DNA of 64,000 bases. It comes from Porticoccaceae bacterium. Lineage in GTDB: Bacteria > Pseudomonadota > Gammaproteobacteria > Pseudomonadales > Porticoccaceae. The notes beneath the pieces were generated by a model. It did no database searches, was not told the DNA's origin, and worked only from the letters and a program-made list of their open reading frames with translations. The position numbers and the translations under genes are program-made. Of this stretch, positions 1-9,533 are shown in pieces (position 1 is the first letter of the stretch; each line of letters starts with the position of its first letter). The stretch spans positions 38,697-102,696 of the forward strand of contig CACEBC010000002.1 in the NCBI GenBank assembly GCA_902557735.1, written 5' to 3'.

Positions 1-420
1 TTTTTCCGAAGGTATACTACCGCAAATGGCCGGTCTAGATGTGCCAGGCAGTGTTCCTAAAAATTGGATCCCAAAAGCCATCAGCGCCCCAGTATTTCCA
101 GCACTAACGCAGGCATGGCACGTGCCATCCCCAATCGACCGAACTGCTTGAGCCATGGACGAATCTTGTTTTTCACGTAATGTCTTTGAAGGTTTTTCAT
201 CATCAGCGACTGAAGAGGTACATGGAACAATGGTCAGCCGAGATAGAATTGAATTTTGTCCAAACTTTTCCAGCGCATCATTAATCAACCGTTCATCACC
301 AAAAAGGTGAAATTCAGTTTTGGGATGGTGTCGTAAAAAATACATCAATCCTGGAATGGTAACAGATGGTCCCCCATCTCCGCCCATGGCGTCTAAAGCT
401 ATTCTGATTGAACCAGACAA
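1..420 (-). CDS. plsX: Phosphate acyltransferase PlsX (partial, N-terminal part)
   Basis: PlsX converts acyl-ACP to acyl-phosphate, the first step of the PlsX/PlsY route to phospholipids. Only about the first 140 residues lie in the window; the gene runs off the left edge. The N-terminal signature IRIALDAMGGDGGP is clear. The reading frame is closed by a stop a few codons upstream, and the first ATG sits inside the DAMGGD motif, so TTG at 420 is the only sensible start. It begins 14 bases after the rpmF stop, in the usual yceD-rpmF-plsX order, so translational coupling is likely; no good Shine-Dalgarno is visible. The assignment is firm, the start slightly less so. Confidence 0.93.
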   Translation of the reverse strand, partial: MSGSIRIALDAMGGDGGPSVTIPGLMYFLRHHPKTEFHLFGDERLINDALEKFGQNSILSRLTIVPCTSSVADDEKPSKTLREKQDSSMAQAVRSIGDGTCHACVSAGNTGALMAFGIQFLGTLPGTSRPAICGSIPSEK

Positions 421-434
421 GTCAGCACCAGTTA

Positions 435-611
435 TTATTCGGGGATCTCAACAACTTTTTTTCCTCGGTAAAAGCCTTCAGCTGACATGTTATGCCGCAA
501 ATGTTTTTCGCCAGTGACTTCATCTACCGAAACGGTCGGGTTAGATAGTTTATCGTGAGATCGACGCATTCCTCTTCTTGAACGGGTCTTACGACTTTTT
601 TGAACTGCCAT
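435..611 (-). CDS. rpmF: 50S ribosomal protein L32
   Basis: Small basic ribosomal protein of 58 residues starting [20 protein letters not shown], the L32 signature; family members are usually 56-60 residues. It binds the large ribosomal subunit. An AAGGAG Shine-Dalgarno sits six bases before the ATG. The gene lies between yceD and plsX, the conserved gammaproteobacterial order that links ribosome and phospholipid synthesis genes. The C-terminus (GKKVVEIPE) is a little longer than in E. coli and lacks the zinc-binding cysteines found in some L32 variants. Confidence 0.97.
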   Translation of the reverse strand: MAVQKSRKTRSRRGMRRSHDKLSNPTVSVDEVTGEKHLRHNMSAEGFYRGKKVVEIPE

Positions 612-643
612 ATGGTACTCCTTCTTTTTCTATTGAATGACTC

Positions 644-1144
644 TTAACTCTTCAATTGCTTCAATATATCGAATGGACTTCCTCGAACACAAGCGTAAGA
701 ATCATTCGCTAATTCATATAAACTGTTGGTACATTGTCCTCGCTTGTGATAACTGACGATAGGCAAAGCCAAAATTAATTCATCTTCAAGCAGTTGATGC
801 AGATTAAGGATGCCTTTTTCAATCATTAAAGAGTCAATTGATTTGTCTTCCCATATCAATTCATGCTCCGCATCAGCTATTTTTAGTGTAAATTCACTCT
901 CAATGCAAATATCCACGTCATTAAGGCATCGTTGGCACTGCGCTACCGCAAACACAGAAACTGAACCCTCAATCAAAGTAAATCCGGACTCATCAATTTT
1001 AAAGGCTATAATGGCCTTCGCAGAATCATTGATGCGGACCGTCGCCGAAGCCAGGCGAGACAGACAGCCAACTGGAATGTCGCCCGATAATTCGGTTGAC
1101 GCATGGGCCAACTTTCTGGGGTCGACTTGAGCGGGTAAAGGCAT
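644..1144 (-). CDS. yceD: YceD family protein (DUF177), 23S rRNA accumulation
   Basis: YceD/DUF177 protein, needed for normal 23S rRNA accumulation in E. coli and plants; its biochemical role is unresolved. The family hallmark is the central C-x-R-C-L motif (AQCQRCLNDVD), present here, with an acidic C-terminal half. The start is chosen at the ATG giving MPLPAQVDPRKLAHAS, which matches the usual N-terminus (short lead, then VDPRKLA), for 166 residues. The frame stays open upstream to a GTG at 1237, giving a 31-residue extension that looks non-native. It is the first gene of the yceD-rpmF-plsX set, 32 bases before rpmF, and is divergent from maf. Confidence 0.9.
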   Translation of the reverse strand: MPLPAQVDPRKLAHASTELSGDIPVGCLSRLASATVRINDSAKAIIAFKIDESGFTLIEGSVSVFAVAQCQRCLNDVDICIESEFTLKIADAEHELIWEDKSIDSLMIEKGILNLHQLLEDELILALPIVSYHKRGQCTNSLYELANDSYACVRGSPFDILKQLKS

Positions 1145-1280
1145 ATCAATCGCGGGATCACCAAAAGATTGGGCATGATAGGAGGAACATAAAAGCGTGT
1201 CAAAAGATAATTCAAAAAACTCGGATTCCTCAGCCACTGAATACTATGACTAGCTAAATCCACTCGCGTCAAGGACACAC

Positions 1281-1871
1281 ATGAACAATATTATCTTAGC
1301 ATCGAGCTCTCCCTATCGAGCAAAACTTCTAGATCAAATCGGTATCCCTTACCAAATCGTTGTTCCGAACATTGATGAAACACCGAAACAAAATGAAACA
1401 GCAGCTAACCTGAGCAGACGACTCTCGCTTAAAAAGGCAGAAACTGTAGCTCATTACCACAGAGGCGCAATAATCATCGGTTGCGATCAAGTAGCTGAGC
1501 TAGAGGGGCAAAGTATAGAAAAACCAAGAACCGAATCTGTAGCGATCCAGCAAATGGAAAAACAATCAGGTAAAAAGGTAAGATTTTTTACAGCATGCAC
1601 GGTTGCGAAGCTACATCAGGATGGCCATCACCTAGAGAACCATACCGCTATTAACGAAACGATAGTGGAGTATCGACAATTATCTTCTAGACAGATTAAA
1701 ACCTACATGAGAATTGAGCGACCTTACGATTGTACGGGAAGTTTCAAGGCCGAAGGCTTGGGCATAACTCTGTGCGCAGCCATTCAAAGTGACGACCCAT
1801 CCGCCATAATAGGCCTTCCACTTATTGCATTAATAAATTTGCTAAAACATTTTAAGATAAATGCTGTTTAG
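1281..1871 (+). CDS. yceF: Maf-family nucleotide pyrophosphatase, YceF type (m7GTP)
   Basis: Maf/HAM1-fold house-cleaning pyrophosphatase of 196 residues. N-terminal ASSSPYRAKLLDQIG and NIDETPK match the Maf signature; GCDQV and EKP carry the metal and substrate residues; DCTGSFKAEGLGITL is the YceF-type C-terminal motif. The YceF subfamily prefers 7-methyl-GTP over the dTTP/UTP used by YhdE-type Maf; substrate preference is inferred from subfamily resemblance. The ATG has an AAGGA seven bases upstream. The gene is divergent from yceD, as in E. coli. Its last four bases overlap the end of the convergent HAD gene. Confidence 0.92.
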   Translation: MNNIILASSSPYRAKLLDQIGIPYQIVVPNIDETPKQNETAANLSRRLSLKKAETVAHYHRGAIIIGCDQVAELEGQSIEKPRTESVAIQQMEKQSGKKVRFFTACTVAKLHQDGHHLENHTAINETIVEYRQLSSRQIKTYMRIERPYDCTGSFKAEGLGITLCAAIQSDDPSAIIGLPLIALINLLKHFKINAV

Positions 1872-2536
1872 TTTTCCTCTGCAAAGTGTCGATCGACTAA
1901 TAATAAAATCTCTTCAAAGTCACGTGCAAAGCCAATTGGCAGGTGCTTTGCCAAGATGGCCTGATCATGCACACCGTAAGCGGCCCCAATACAAGCAATG
2001 GAAGCATTTTGAGCCATTTCCAAGTCATGTTTCGAATCGCCGATCATCAAAGCATTGTTTGGAGCGATATTTAGTTGCTTAAGCAGCTCCAAAACCATTT
2101 GCGGATCTGGCTTTGAAGCAGTTTCGTCCGCTGTCCTGGTAGCATCAAATAGATTCGTCAGTCCAGTCATATGTAGAGATCTGTTAAGCCCGTCCCGACT
2201 TTTTCCTGTCGCTATGGCAAGCATATAATTTTTCCTTTTCAGACGCTCAAGTGTTACGCCAACGTTCTCGAACAACCTCAATTCGATCTGCTGGGCTGAT
2301 TTATAACACGCTTTATAAATACTAATAAAGGATTCTTGCTCCAATTTGGTTGAATTTGGAAACAAAACAGAAACTGCGTTCCAAAGACTCAAACCGATAA
2401 TATTTCGAATATCGTTTTCCGAAGGTTCGCTAAAACCAATCGTGCTGGCGGCCTGTTTCACAGAGCTGATAATGAGCAAAATCGAATCTTCGATTGTTCC
2501 ATCCCAATCGAAAATTACTAATTTTTTTTTTAACAT
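1868..2536 (-). CDS. HAD-superfamily phosphatase (phosphoglycolate phosphatase-like)
   Basis: 222-residue HAD subfamily IA hydrolase. Motif I is FDWDGTIEDS with D10 as nucleophile and D12 as general acid/base; motif II is ATGKSRDG; motif IV is MIGDSKHDLEMA near residue 166; an alpha-helical cap lies between. It overlaps the end of rluC by seven bases and follows it in the same direction. This rluC-HAD pairing is common in Pseudomonas-like genomes and suggests co-translation. The substrate is unknown; phosphoglycolate or another small phosphoester is possible. Confidence 0.85.
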   Translation of the reverse strand: MLKKKLVIFDWDGTIEDSILLIISSVKQAASTIGFSEPSENDIRNIIGLSLWNAVSVLFPNSTKLEQESFISIYKACYKSAQQIELRLFENVGVTLERLKRKNYMLAIATGKSRDGLNRSLHMTGLTNLFDATRTADETASKPDPQMVLELLKQLNIAPNNALMIGDSKHDLEMAQNASIACIGAAYGVHDQAILAKHLPIGFARDFEEILLLVDRHFAEEN

Positions 2537-3474
2537 ATCTTTCCTAAAACTTTTTTTAGCATGTAGGGTAATTCTGCCTTTTTTTCCAAAAGAACTCCTG
2601 TCGATGGATTCTGCAGCCCTATTTTGTCTGCGTGCAAAAATAACCTTCTCAAACCAAAGGACCGCATTTCAGCATTAAAATTTTTATCACCATATTTCTG
2701 ATCTCCCGCGATCGGATGGCCAGCATATTGACAGTGCACTCGTATTTGATGGGTTCGTCCCGTGACAAGCTTAATGTTTAGAAATGTACAATTTTTATAC
2801 CGTTTGATGACGCTGAAATCTGTGATTGATTCTTTCCCTCGGCTATCTACCCGCACAATCCTCTCGCCAGAACTAAGCTTATTTTTTAAAAGAGGCGCTG
2901 ATATGGTTTTTTTTTTAATTGGCCATGAACCTTTTACCAACGCATAGTAAGATTTCGTCATACCGCGTTCCTTGAGTTGATTTTGCATCTTTATCAAAGC
3001 ACTTCTTTTTTTTGCAAGCAAAAGGATCCCAGATGTGTCTTTATCTAAACGATGCACCAATTCAATATATCTTTGCTCCGGCCTGGCTGACCTGAGACTT
3101 TCGATGACACCATGACTAATACCGCTTCCCCCATGCACTGCCACACCTGCCGGCTTATCTAAAATGAGCATTACATCATTCTCATAAATGATTAAATTAT
3201 TAAGTTTTGACCTTTCACTGGGATTAGTGATACCGTTTGGGCGAATTTGTGAGACGCGGATAGGCGCGATCCTCAACACATCACCGCTAATGATGCGACT
3301 GCTTGCTTGCGCTCGTCGCTTATTGACTCGTATTTCTCCTTTTCGAATTAACCTGTATAAACGGGACTTAGGAACACCTTTGAGATGTTTTATTAAAAAA
3401 TTATCTAGGCGCTGACCGGAATGCTCAGAGTCTACCTCAAAAAAAGAAACTTTATCAGGACTAAAATTCTGCAT
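2530..3474 (-). CDS. rluC: 23S rRNA pseudouridine(955/2504/2580) synthase RluC
   Basis: 314-residue RluA-family pseudouridine synthase. An S4 RNA-binding domain spans about residues 18-80 (GQRLDNFLIKHLKGVPKSRLYRLI). The catalytic motif HRLDKDTSG is at 141-149, with D144 the conserved nucleophile, and a TGRTHQIRVH motif follows. The domain layout and position next to rne support RluC, which modifies three uridines near the peptidyl transferase centre, rather than RluD. It is divergent from rne across a 512-base gap, as in E. coli. Confidence 0.93.
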   Translation of the reverse strand: MQNFSPDKVSFFEVDSEHSGQRLDNFLIKHLKGVPKSRLYRLIRKGEIRVNKRRAQASSRIISGDVLRIAPIRVSQIRPNGITNPSERSKLNNLIIYENDVMLILDKPAGVAVHGGSGISHGVIESLRSARPEQRYIELVHRLDKDTSGILLLAKKRSALIKMQNQLKERGMTKSYYALVKGSWPIKKKTISAPLLKNKLSSGERIVRVDSRGKESITDFSVIKRYKNCTFLNIKLVTGRTHQIRVHCQYAGHPIAGDQKYGDKNFNAEMRSFGLRRLFLHADKIGLQNPSTGVLLEKKAELPYMLKKVLGKIC

Positions 3475-3986
3475 TTTACGTACGAAGTATTTGCCACCCG
3501 TACATTTTAGCGTAAATCAGAAATATTGATAACATTGCTGTAACGCTCTGTTTTTGTTAGTATGATGATGGGGTCACACTGACGTGACTAAAACAATTGC
3601 AGTGTTGCAAAGAAAAGCCCGCGTCAAAATATTGGGCAAAGACAACAGAGAATTAGCCTCGAATTTAATGGCTGGTTCTCGCGTAATCGACTGACTGGGA
3701 TCAGCGGACAAATTCGAATTTAGATACTTTAATCAGTTTATTGGTAAAATATGTTGCGTGATAAACATGCCTTTATTGAGATACAGCCATTCATTGGGCG
3801 GCCACTAGGTCGACGATTACGGCAACCAAAAATCGCACGTCCAGAGGCATGAGCTTTGAGTAGTTCGCGCATCAAAACACTTAGACTGTTGTTTGATTAA
3901 TACGCAATGTTACTTGCGTACCCACGCAAATAGCTTTTAAGAATCGACTTGTCCTCACTCAGTCCACAACAGAGTGTAGGTAATAT
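3475..3986. other. rluC/rne intergenic region containing the long rne leader
   Basis: 512 bases without a convincing protein gene. It holds a sigma70-like promoter at 3535-3563, followed by a leader of roughly 415 nt before the rne ATG. Visible hairpin-forming repeats include TTGCA/TGCAA near 3599-3612 and a 7-bp perfect inverted repeat, TACGCAA and TTGCGTA, at 3901-3907 and 3914-3920. E. coli rne also has a long structured 5' UTR through which RNase E controls its own mRNA; by analogy this leader is likely autoregulatory. No sequence-level match to the E. coli hairpins was established. Confidence 0.55.
3535..3563 (+). promoter_or_regulatory. Candidate sigma70 promoter of rne
   Basis: TTGCTG at 3535-3540 and TAGTAT at 3558-3563 are separated by 17 bases, each two mismatches from the sigma70 consensus. 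Its distance from the ATG would give a leader of about 415 nt, close in length to the known E. coli rne leader. Confidence 0.45.
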
Positions 3987-6605
3987 ATGAAAAGAATGTT
4001 AATAAACGCCTCTCACACCGAAGAGGTGCGGGTTGCTATGGTTGATGGACAGCGTCTCTATGATCTTGATATAGAGAACAAAAATCGAGAACAAAAAAAG
4101 TCTAATATTTACCAAGGTAAAGTCACGAGAGTAGAACCCAGTTTGGAGGCTGCTTTTGTCGACTATGGGGCTGCTCGGCATGGTTTTTTACCACTAAAAG
4201 AAATATCCAAAGAATACTTTCAAAAGAAATCAAATGATGCCGGAAAAATTCGGATACAGGATGCTCTAAAGGATGGGCAAGAAATAATCGTTCAAGTCGA
4301 AAAAGAGGAAAGGGGTTCAAAAGGAGCAGCTCTAACGACATTTGTAAGCCTAGCAGGCCGTTATCTCGTTCTAATGCCCAACAATCCCCGCGCGGGCGGC
4401 ATATCAAGGCGGATTGACGGCGACGATCGATCCGAATTACGGGAAGCAATGCGAGATCTTAAAATTCCAGATAATATGGGTGCGATAGTCAGGACTGCTG
4501 GAATTGGGCGTGATACAGAGGAACTGCAATGGGATCTGGATTATCTTCACCAACTTTGGCGAACAATAAAAGCAGAGGCTAATCAAACGAAAGCACCTCA
4601 TTTTTTATTCCAAGAGAGTAATGTAATTGTAAGAGCAATCAGGGATTATCTTCGTCATGACGTAGGCGAAGTGGTTATTGACAGCTCTGAATCCTATGAT
4701 CTCGCTTCCGCCTTTATCAAGACCGTGATGCCAGACTTTACGAGTAAGGTCAAGTTCTATAATGAACAAATACCTCTATTCAATCGATTTCAAATTGAAA
4801 ACCAAATAGACACTGCTTTCTGCAGAGAAGTTAGTCTGCCGTCTGGAGGCTCCATAGTAATCGACATAACGGAAGCTTTGGTATCAATAGATATTAACTC
4901 AGCCAGAGCTACTAAAGGTGGCGATATTGAGGAAACAGCAATTAATACCAATAAGGAAGCAGCCGAAGAAATCGCTAGGCAACTTCGCATACGAGACGTA
5001 GGCGGCTTGATAGTAATTGACTTTATTGACATGTTGAATAATCGTCATCAAAAAGAAGTAGAAAATAAAATGCGTCACGCTCTGGAAATTGACCGAGCAC
5101 GTGTTCAAGTTGGGCGTATTTCTCGTTTCGGACTGCTTGAAATGTCCAGACAACGACTGCGTCCCTCGCTTGAGGAGACCATGTCTAAAGTATGTCCGCG
5201 CTGTCAAGGTCAAGGCTCCATTCGCGGCACCCGATCATTAGCATTGTCTATTCTCCGCATGGTTGAAGAGGAAGCCCAAAAGGAATATAGCAAAACTATC
5301 AAGGCAGTCGTTCCATTGGCAATAGCGACATTTCTGCTCAATGAGAAACGGCAAGACATTGTAGATATTGAATCTCGCAATGGCATCCAATTAATTGTGC
5401 TTCCAAACCCGAATATGGAGACTCCTCAGTATGAAGTGCAACGAATAAGAGAGCAGGATGAAGATGTATCCAACCCGAGTCACCAGCTAGCTGAAAAACT
5501 TTCTGAGGGAAGTCTGGAAGGTACCAAAGATATATTGCATGTTGATGCGCCACTAGCGCAGCCAGCAGTAAAGACTCTGGCACCAGCAACTCGTGCCCCT
5601 TCTTCAAAATCAAAGGTTATAGGAACACCGCGAGAAAATTGGATTAAACGCATGTTTGGACTGTTCTTTCCATCTAAGAAGGTTATCTCAAGTCCTGAAA
5701 AAAAGACACCTCGACGTTCCTCCAAGAGTAGGAGGCCGCAGAACCGCTACAGAGATGAAAAAAACAGACAACGTTCTTCCAAATCTCGTAATAGAAATGA
5801 CAAAGATAGCATTAATGCAGAAGTTCGAGAGGATCGGCAAAAAGCCCGACAAAAACAGTCCGGTCCAACAAAGAAGCAATCTTCAAAGCCTATTGGAAAG
5901 CAAAGTAAAGGGGCAAGTGATTTGGAGGAGCGAAAATCGACCGAGCCGGAATCTCTTCGACGCAGGCCTGACGATAAGCGAAAACCGCTTCGAAAAAGGC
6001 GCCCACGAAAAGCATCGGCCAAGCCGACTGTTCAGCTTACAAATGACGATACCATAAAAAATGAAGCGACTCATACCAATATTGCTGAAACTTCTGGTCA
6101 GGAATTGAAGACGGAGGATGTCAGCATCAGCCCAAGCAAGTCTGATATAGCTAAAGAAAACAAATCAGTACCGTCAAATGCTAAAGAAGGCACCAGAAAG
6201 CCAAGAAAAAGAGGACCTAGGCGCGTTAGGACAGATGAATCAACAGCAGATACCCCTGCTTCAAATGCCTCATCCTCCAAGTTACCGCAAAGCGAGATAG
6301 AACACTCGGTAAGTGACCCCGCAAAAACAAAGGCTAATGATAGCGTTGAGGAGTCGACAGAGCTCCAGACTAAAACACCCAAAGATATTCGTCCAAGAGC
6401 AATCAATGATCCGAGGAATGAAAGAAAACCGTCTGGCGAGTTAGCACATGATTCAGATTCAATGAAAGAAAATGAGTCTGCTAATTCTGGCGATATCAAG
6501 CCTCCAGAAAAATCGATCATAAAAAAACGTGCTACCAATGATCCCCGAAACAAGAAAGACATCGCTTCCAAGTCGGAAGTTTCAAATATAATTGAGGGGG
6601 AATGA
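3987..6605 (+). CDS. rne: Ribonuclease E, degradosome scaffold
   Basis: Essential endoribonuclease for mRNA decay and for rRNA and tRNA maturation, 872 residues. The N-terminal catalytic half has the S1 domain ([21 protein letters not shown]), catalytic aspartates D302 ([11 protein letters not shown]) and D345 (IVIDFIDML), and the Zn-link C403-P-R-C406. The tail from about residue 510 is low complexity and rich in K, R, S and E, as expected of the scaffold. At 549-565, [17 protein letters not shown] looks like the amphipathic membrane-targeting helix (segment A). Two NDPR-type short motifs occur near the C-terminus, at residues 805-810 and 849-854. Partner-binding sites for RhlB, enolase or PNPase cannot be assigned from sequence alone. 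Confidence 0.97.
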   Translation: MKRMLINASHTEEVRVAMVDGQRLYDLDIENKNREQKKSNIYQGKVTRVEPSLEAAFVDYGAARHGFLPLKEISKEYFQKKSNDAGKIRIQDALKDGQEIIVQVEKEERGSKGAALTTFVSLAGRYLVLMPNNPRAGGISRRIDGDDRSELREAMRDLKIPDNMGAIVRTAGIGRDTEELQWDLDYLHQLWRTIKAEANQTKAPHFLFQESNVIVRAIRDYLRHDVGEVVIDSSESYDLASAFIKTVMPDFTSKVKFYNEQIPLFNRFQIENQIDTAFCREVSLPSGGSIVIDITEALVSIDINSARATKGGDIEETAINTNKEAAEEIARQLRIRDVGGLIVIDFIDMLNNRHQKEVENKMRHALEIDRARVQVGRISRFGLLEMSRQRLRPSLEETMSKVCPRCQGQGSIRGTRSLALSILRMVEEEAQKEYSKTIKAVVPLAIATFLLNEKRQDIVDIESRNGIQLIVLPNPNMETPQYEVQRIREQDEDVSNPSHQLAEKLSEGSLEGTKDILHVDAPLAQPAVKTLAPATRAPSSKSKVIGTPRENWIKRMFGLFFPSKKVISSPEKKTPRRSSKSRRPQNRYRDEKNRQRSSKSRNRNDKDSINAEVREDRQKARQKQSGPTKKQSSKPIGKQSKGASDLEERKSTEPESLRRRPDDKRKPLRKRRPRKASAKPTVQLTNDDTIKNEATHTNIAETSGQELKTEDVSISPSKSDIAKENKSVPSNAKEGTRKPRKRGPRRVRTDESTADTPASNASSSKLPQSEIEHSVSDPAKTKANDSVEESTELQTKTPKDIRPRAINDPRNERKPSGELAHDSDSMKENESANSGDIKPPEKSIIKKRATNDPRNKKDIASKSEVSNIIEGE

Positions 6606-6648
6606 CCTTTTAAAATAGTTCCATAATAACTTGATGATTGATCAAAAT

Positions 6649-6676
6649 TTGTCCTGCCACACGAGAGGAGTATAAT
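6649..6676 (+). promoter_or_regulatory. Promoter of tRNA-Ser
   Basis: TTGTCC at 6649-6654 and a perfect TATAAT at 6671-6676 with a 16-base spacer. The tRNA begins 13 bases after the -10 box, as expected for a stable-RNA gene with a very short leader. Confidence 0.7.
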
Positions 6677-6688
6677 GAATAATTGATA

Positions 6689-6779
6689 GGTGGGATGGCA
6701 GAGTGGTTGAATGCACCGGTCTTGAAAACCGGCATAGGTTAATAGCCTATCTAGGGTTCGAATCCCTATCCCACCGCCA
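6689..6779 (+). tRNA. tRNA-Ser (TGA anticodon)
   Basis: Type II tRNA of 91 nt with encoded CCA. The 7-bp acceptor stem is GGTGGGA with TCCCACC, the discriminator is G, the anticodon loop is CTTGAAA giving anticodon TGA, there is a long variable arm, and the T-arm contains GGTTCGAATCC. Genes for this serine tRNA are frequent integration sites for tyrosine-recombinase elements. No copy of its 3' end was found elsewhere in the window. Confidence 0.96.
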
Positions 6780-7139
6780 TTTTTAAGGACTTAATAGCTC
6801 TATAAGCGCCTAAAATTCATGGTTTCGAGTGCATTAAGATGTTAGTAAAAATAAATAGGTACAATCAGAGGTACAACATGTCTCGGGAATATTTTAGTTT
6901 GTCATTACACATTCATCTGCATTGTTAGAAAGAAGAGTTAGCAAATATATACTTGCCTAAAGATGAGACGATAGATCGATTCCAAGGAAATTACTGGTCA
7001 GTAACGAAGGACTTGACCCGATCGCTAGGGGTTTTTTATTCAAGTAGAAATCCACAAACGTCTCGTTTCGTTCGATATGAACACTAAATTTCTCGTAAAC
7101 AGTTTGCAGGAAATATAAGGAACGTACTTTCATCCGACT
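6780..7139. other. Gene-poor region downstream of tRNA-Ser
   Basis: 360 bases with no supported gene. It contains two direct copies of AGGTACAA at 6857-6864 and 6869-6876, twelve bases apart, resembling arm-type or att-adjacent repeats behind integrase-targeted tRNA genes. A short GC stem followed by a T-run near 7015-7033 (ACCC/GGGT then TTTTTT) could be a weak terminator. It looks like eroded accessory DNA. Confidence 0.4.
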
Positions 7140-7346
7140 ATGAAAATGGCGGATAATTCAGTTGGTACTCATGAGTCAACTTTGAAGAATTATACTATTG
7201 ACGATTTAAGAAGCTCTATGGATGCTTGGATTAGGTTTGCCAAATGCACAGAGCCTAAGCTCGAGCCTATGTATTATCATCACGTGGAAAATCGAGTCAT
7301 TAACCCCATTGCTACAAGATTGGGTGGGGCGGAAGTCATCAATTAG
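7140..7346 (+). CDS. Hypothetical small protein
   Basis: 68-residue open frame, soluble and mildly acidic, with no membrane segment or motif I recognise. The frame is closed by a TAA six codons before the ATG, so the start cannot be longer. No Shine-Dalgarno stands at a proper distance (AAGGAA is about 20 bases upstream). It lies alone in a gene-poor stretch behind tRNA-Ser, so it may be a remnant of an integrated element or a chance frame. Confidence 0.27.
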   Translation: MKMADNSVGTHESTLKNYTIDDLRSSMDAWIRFAKCTEPKLEPMYYHHVENRVINPIATRLGGAEVIN

Positions 7347-7850
7347 ATAGACTCTCTTATGAGCTAAAAAACTTTTTTCATTTGTGCGGCATGCGCTGTG
7401 ATGATATAGATCCCCATCACTAAACCCCCTTTACGGCAGGAAATCCCTCTTACAATAAATCGACCAAGAGGTAACTATCCTTAAAAAATTAACCGCCAAT
7501 TAAATCTATCATGCGCATGGTCTGACCACCTTTTACTGGCAAATACATAAAGCCCAATCACTACAAATCGGAGATGCGCAAAATTATACTCAAAATCATC
7601 AGCAAAAATCTCTTGAAACTAGAAAGCATCTCGCTGCGTACTAGTTATTAATATAAATTTTGCGTAATTCGAATGTCTTTGCTCCCTATTGTAATTGCTG
7701 GAACCATCTGCTTTGGCTTGGCCCTGATTGAAGTCTTTGATCTTTGCTAGGCTTCCCGAGTTGTACATGACGTGTGTCCCAAAGCGGCCTCTACTCAGCC
7801 TAGATTCTAAATGCGGCGTGAAAAGTCTTTGGCCTTTATTCTAAAAAGGG
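7347..7850. other. Intergenic, no supported gene
   Basis: 504 bases between the small hypothetical frame and the end of the convergent symporter gene. Only short frames bounded by stops were seen, including a roughly 45-residue stop-to-stop frame on the minus strand around 7480-7620 with no start or ribosome binding site. I see no RNA gene, strong hairpin or repeat. Confidence 0.4.
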
Positions 7851-9440
7851 TCACCACAATGTTAAAACCAGACAAATTAACATAATGAGAAAGAACACTT
7901 TAAATAATTTCAGGACATGGGCTGTATACAAAGACTGTTGTTGGAATCTTAGATTGAGTGTAACTGAATCTCGGCCCTGATTATCAGAGTCGGCGGAATA
8001 CATCTTAGCTGCACCTATTGAAAGCAACACCGCGATCCAAGCAGAAATAAATCCTAGCACATTCCACCAAAGCCAAGATATCTCAGGGATAAAAGTTGCA
8101 GTAACAACATTGCTTAAAAAACCAAAGAAGAAACCAAACAGTGCCCTAACCTCACCCAAGTTTTTAAAGAAAACAGCCATACATACCAATGCGAAAAGCG
8201 GTCCATTTATCATGGAACCAATCTTGTTTACGGCTTCTAACACGGTAGGAGCGATATTCTCTACCTGGAATGAAAAAGCGATCGCAACAAATCCCCAAAC
8301 AAGCGTACAAATCCGTCCATATGCGAGCAACGTCGATTCTTCAATTTCCTCTGAAATATTTGGCAATATAAAATCCTCGACTGTAACGGCTGAGAGGCTG
8401 TTTAGTGACGAGTCAACAGATGACATGGCTGCAGCAACAAGTCCTATGAGAACCAATCCAACAGCTCCCTCTGAAAAATACTTGGCTACAAAAACTGGGA
8501 CCACTAAATTATAGTTTGGAGAGCCATCCTCGAGCAAAGGCAATGCGCTGATAAAAGTTGTATCCTTTTGTGCTAAAGCTGCCAAGCCTAGCCCTAGTAC
8601 GCAATATAAAAAGACCAAAGGAAATCGTAAGATTCCATTAAAAAACAGGATGTTTTGTAAGTCATTTTGTGAGCGAGAGGCTAAAATTCTCTGCGCTTGA
8701 CTCTGATCACAACCGTAGTAAGCCATATATAAAAATATACCGCCGAACAACATTGGATAAAAACCGTAATCATTACCTGAAAATCCCCAGTCATTGACGA
8801 AAACGTGTTTTCTTTCAGTGCCGAAAAAATCCCAGTTTATAATGTCGCCTAAAAAAAAGATTGAAAAAACTACAGCGGTTGTCAGGAGAATTAGCTGCAC
8901 TACGTCACTGATGACTACGGCAGAGAGCCCGCCAATGAGGTCGTACAGCAGTGTCACTGTCATTAGTAGCGCAACGGAGTAAAAAAAACTTATGCCGAAC
9001 ATAAATGACACCACAAGCGAACTGGCATAGATTATTACCCCAGTAGCGATAGATCTGAAAATCAAAAAGCAACCAGCAGCAGTTAGGCAACTTCTGCGAC
9101 CCAAATTTAACTCAAGAACTTGGTATATCGACGTTACCTTTGCTTCTCTGACCGGAGCCAACACAAATACGAGCAGTGCCATAGCGATGGGAACCGCTAA
9201 TTCATATTGAAGCCAAATGAGTCCCCCACCAACGGAGAAGCCTACAAAAGCAGGCGCCCCAAGGAGGCTATTTGTAGAGCATTGAGTAGCAACTGTCGAT
9301 GCAGCTAGCGCAGATGGAGGAAAATACCTGCCCCCAAGAAAATAATCCTCACGCGACTTGTGTTTGCGTCCTACGGCCAATGCAATGGCTGCCATGCCAA
9401 TTAAATAGCCTATAACCACTATCCAATCTAAAGACGCCAC
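7851..9440 (-). CDS. Sodium:solute symporter (SSS/SLC5 family)
   Basis: 529-residue polytopic membrane protein of the SSS family, which couples sodium influx to uptake of a small organic solute. The N-terminal DYFLGGRYFPPSALAASTVAT stretch is the family hallmark (YFLGGR then small-residue helix 1), and GLVAAAMSSVDSSLNSLSAV carries the conserved SSxDSxL sodium-site region. About 13 membrane helices are expected. The substrate cannot be read from the sequence; sugar, amino acid and carboxylate transporters all occur in this family. It stands alone with no catabolic neighbours. Confidence 0.88.
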   Translation of the reverse strand: MASLDWIVVIGYLIGMAAIALAVGRKHKSREDYFLGGRYFPPSALAASTVATQCSTNSLLGAPAFVGFSVGGGLIWLQYELAVPIAMALLVFVLAPVREAKVTSIYQVLELNLGRRSCLTAAGCFLIFRSIATGVIIYASSLVVSFMFGISFFYSVALLMTVTLLYDLIGGLSAVVISDVVQLILLTTAVVFSIFFLGDIINWDFFGTERKHVFVNDWGFSGNDYGFYPMLFGGIFLYMAYYGCDQSQAQRILASRSQNDLQNILFFNGILRFPLVFLYCVLGLGLAALAQKDTTFISALPLLEDGSPNYNLVVPVFVAKYFSEGAVGLVLIGLVAAAMSSVDSSLNSLSAVTVEDFILPNISEEIEESTLLAYGRICTLVWGFVAIAFSFQVENIAPTVLEAVNKIGSMINGPLFALVCMAVFFKNLGEVRALFGFFFGFLSNVVTATFIPEISWLWWNVLGFISAWIAVLLSIGAAKMYSADSDNQGRDSVTLNLRFQQQSLYTAHVLKLFKVFFLIMLICLVLTLW

Positions 9441-9533
9441 AAATACATATCGCCATTATGAAATTTATAGCAAGATTCTAAGTTTATTATCTGGGTATTT
9501 CAAAAGTTATGCTCTTAACTAAATAATCTTATC

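Noticed and set aside
1145..1237. Extended N-terminus of YceD from the GTG at 1237
   Set aside because: The family begins close to V-D-P-R-K-L-A, matched by the internal ATG; the extension has no family support.
6689..6779. tRNA-Ser as the current attachment site of the integrase at 9534-10778
   Set aside because: No second copy of the tRNA 3' end was found in the window and the integrase is not adjacent; only a weak repeat remains.
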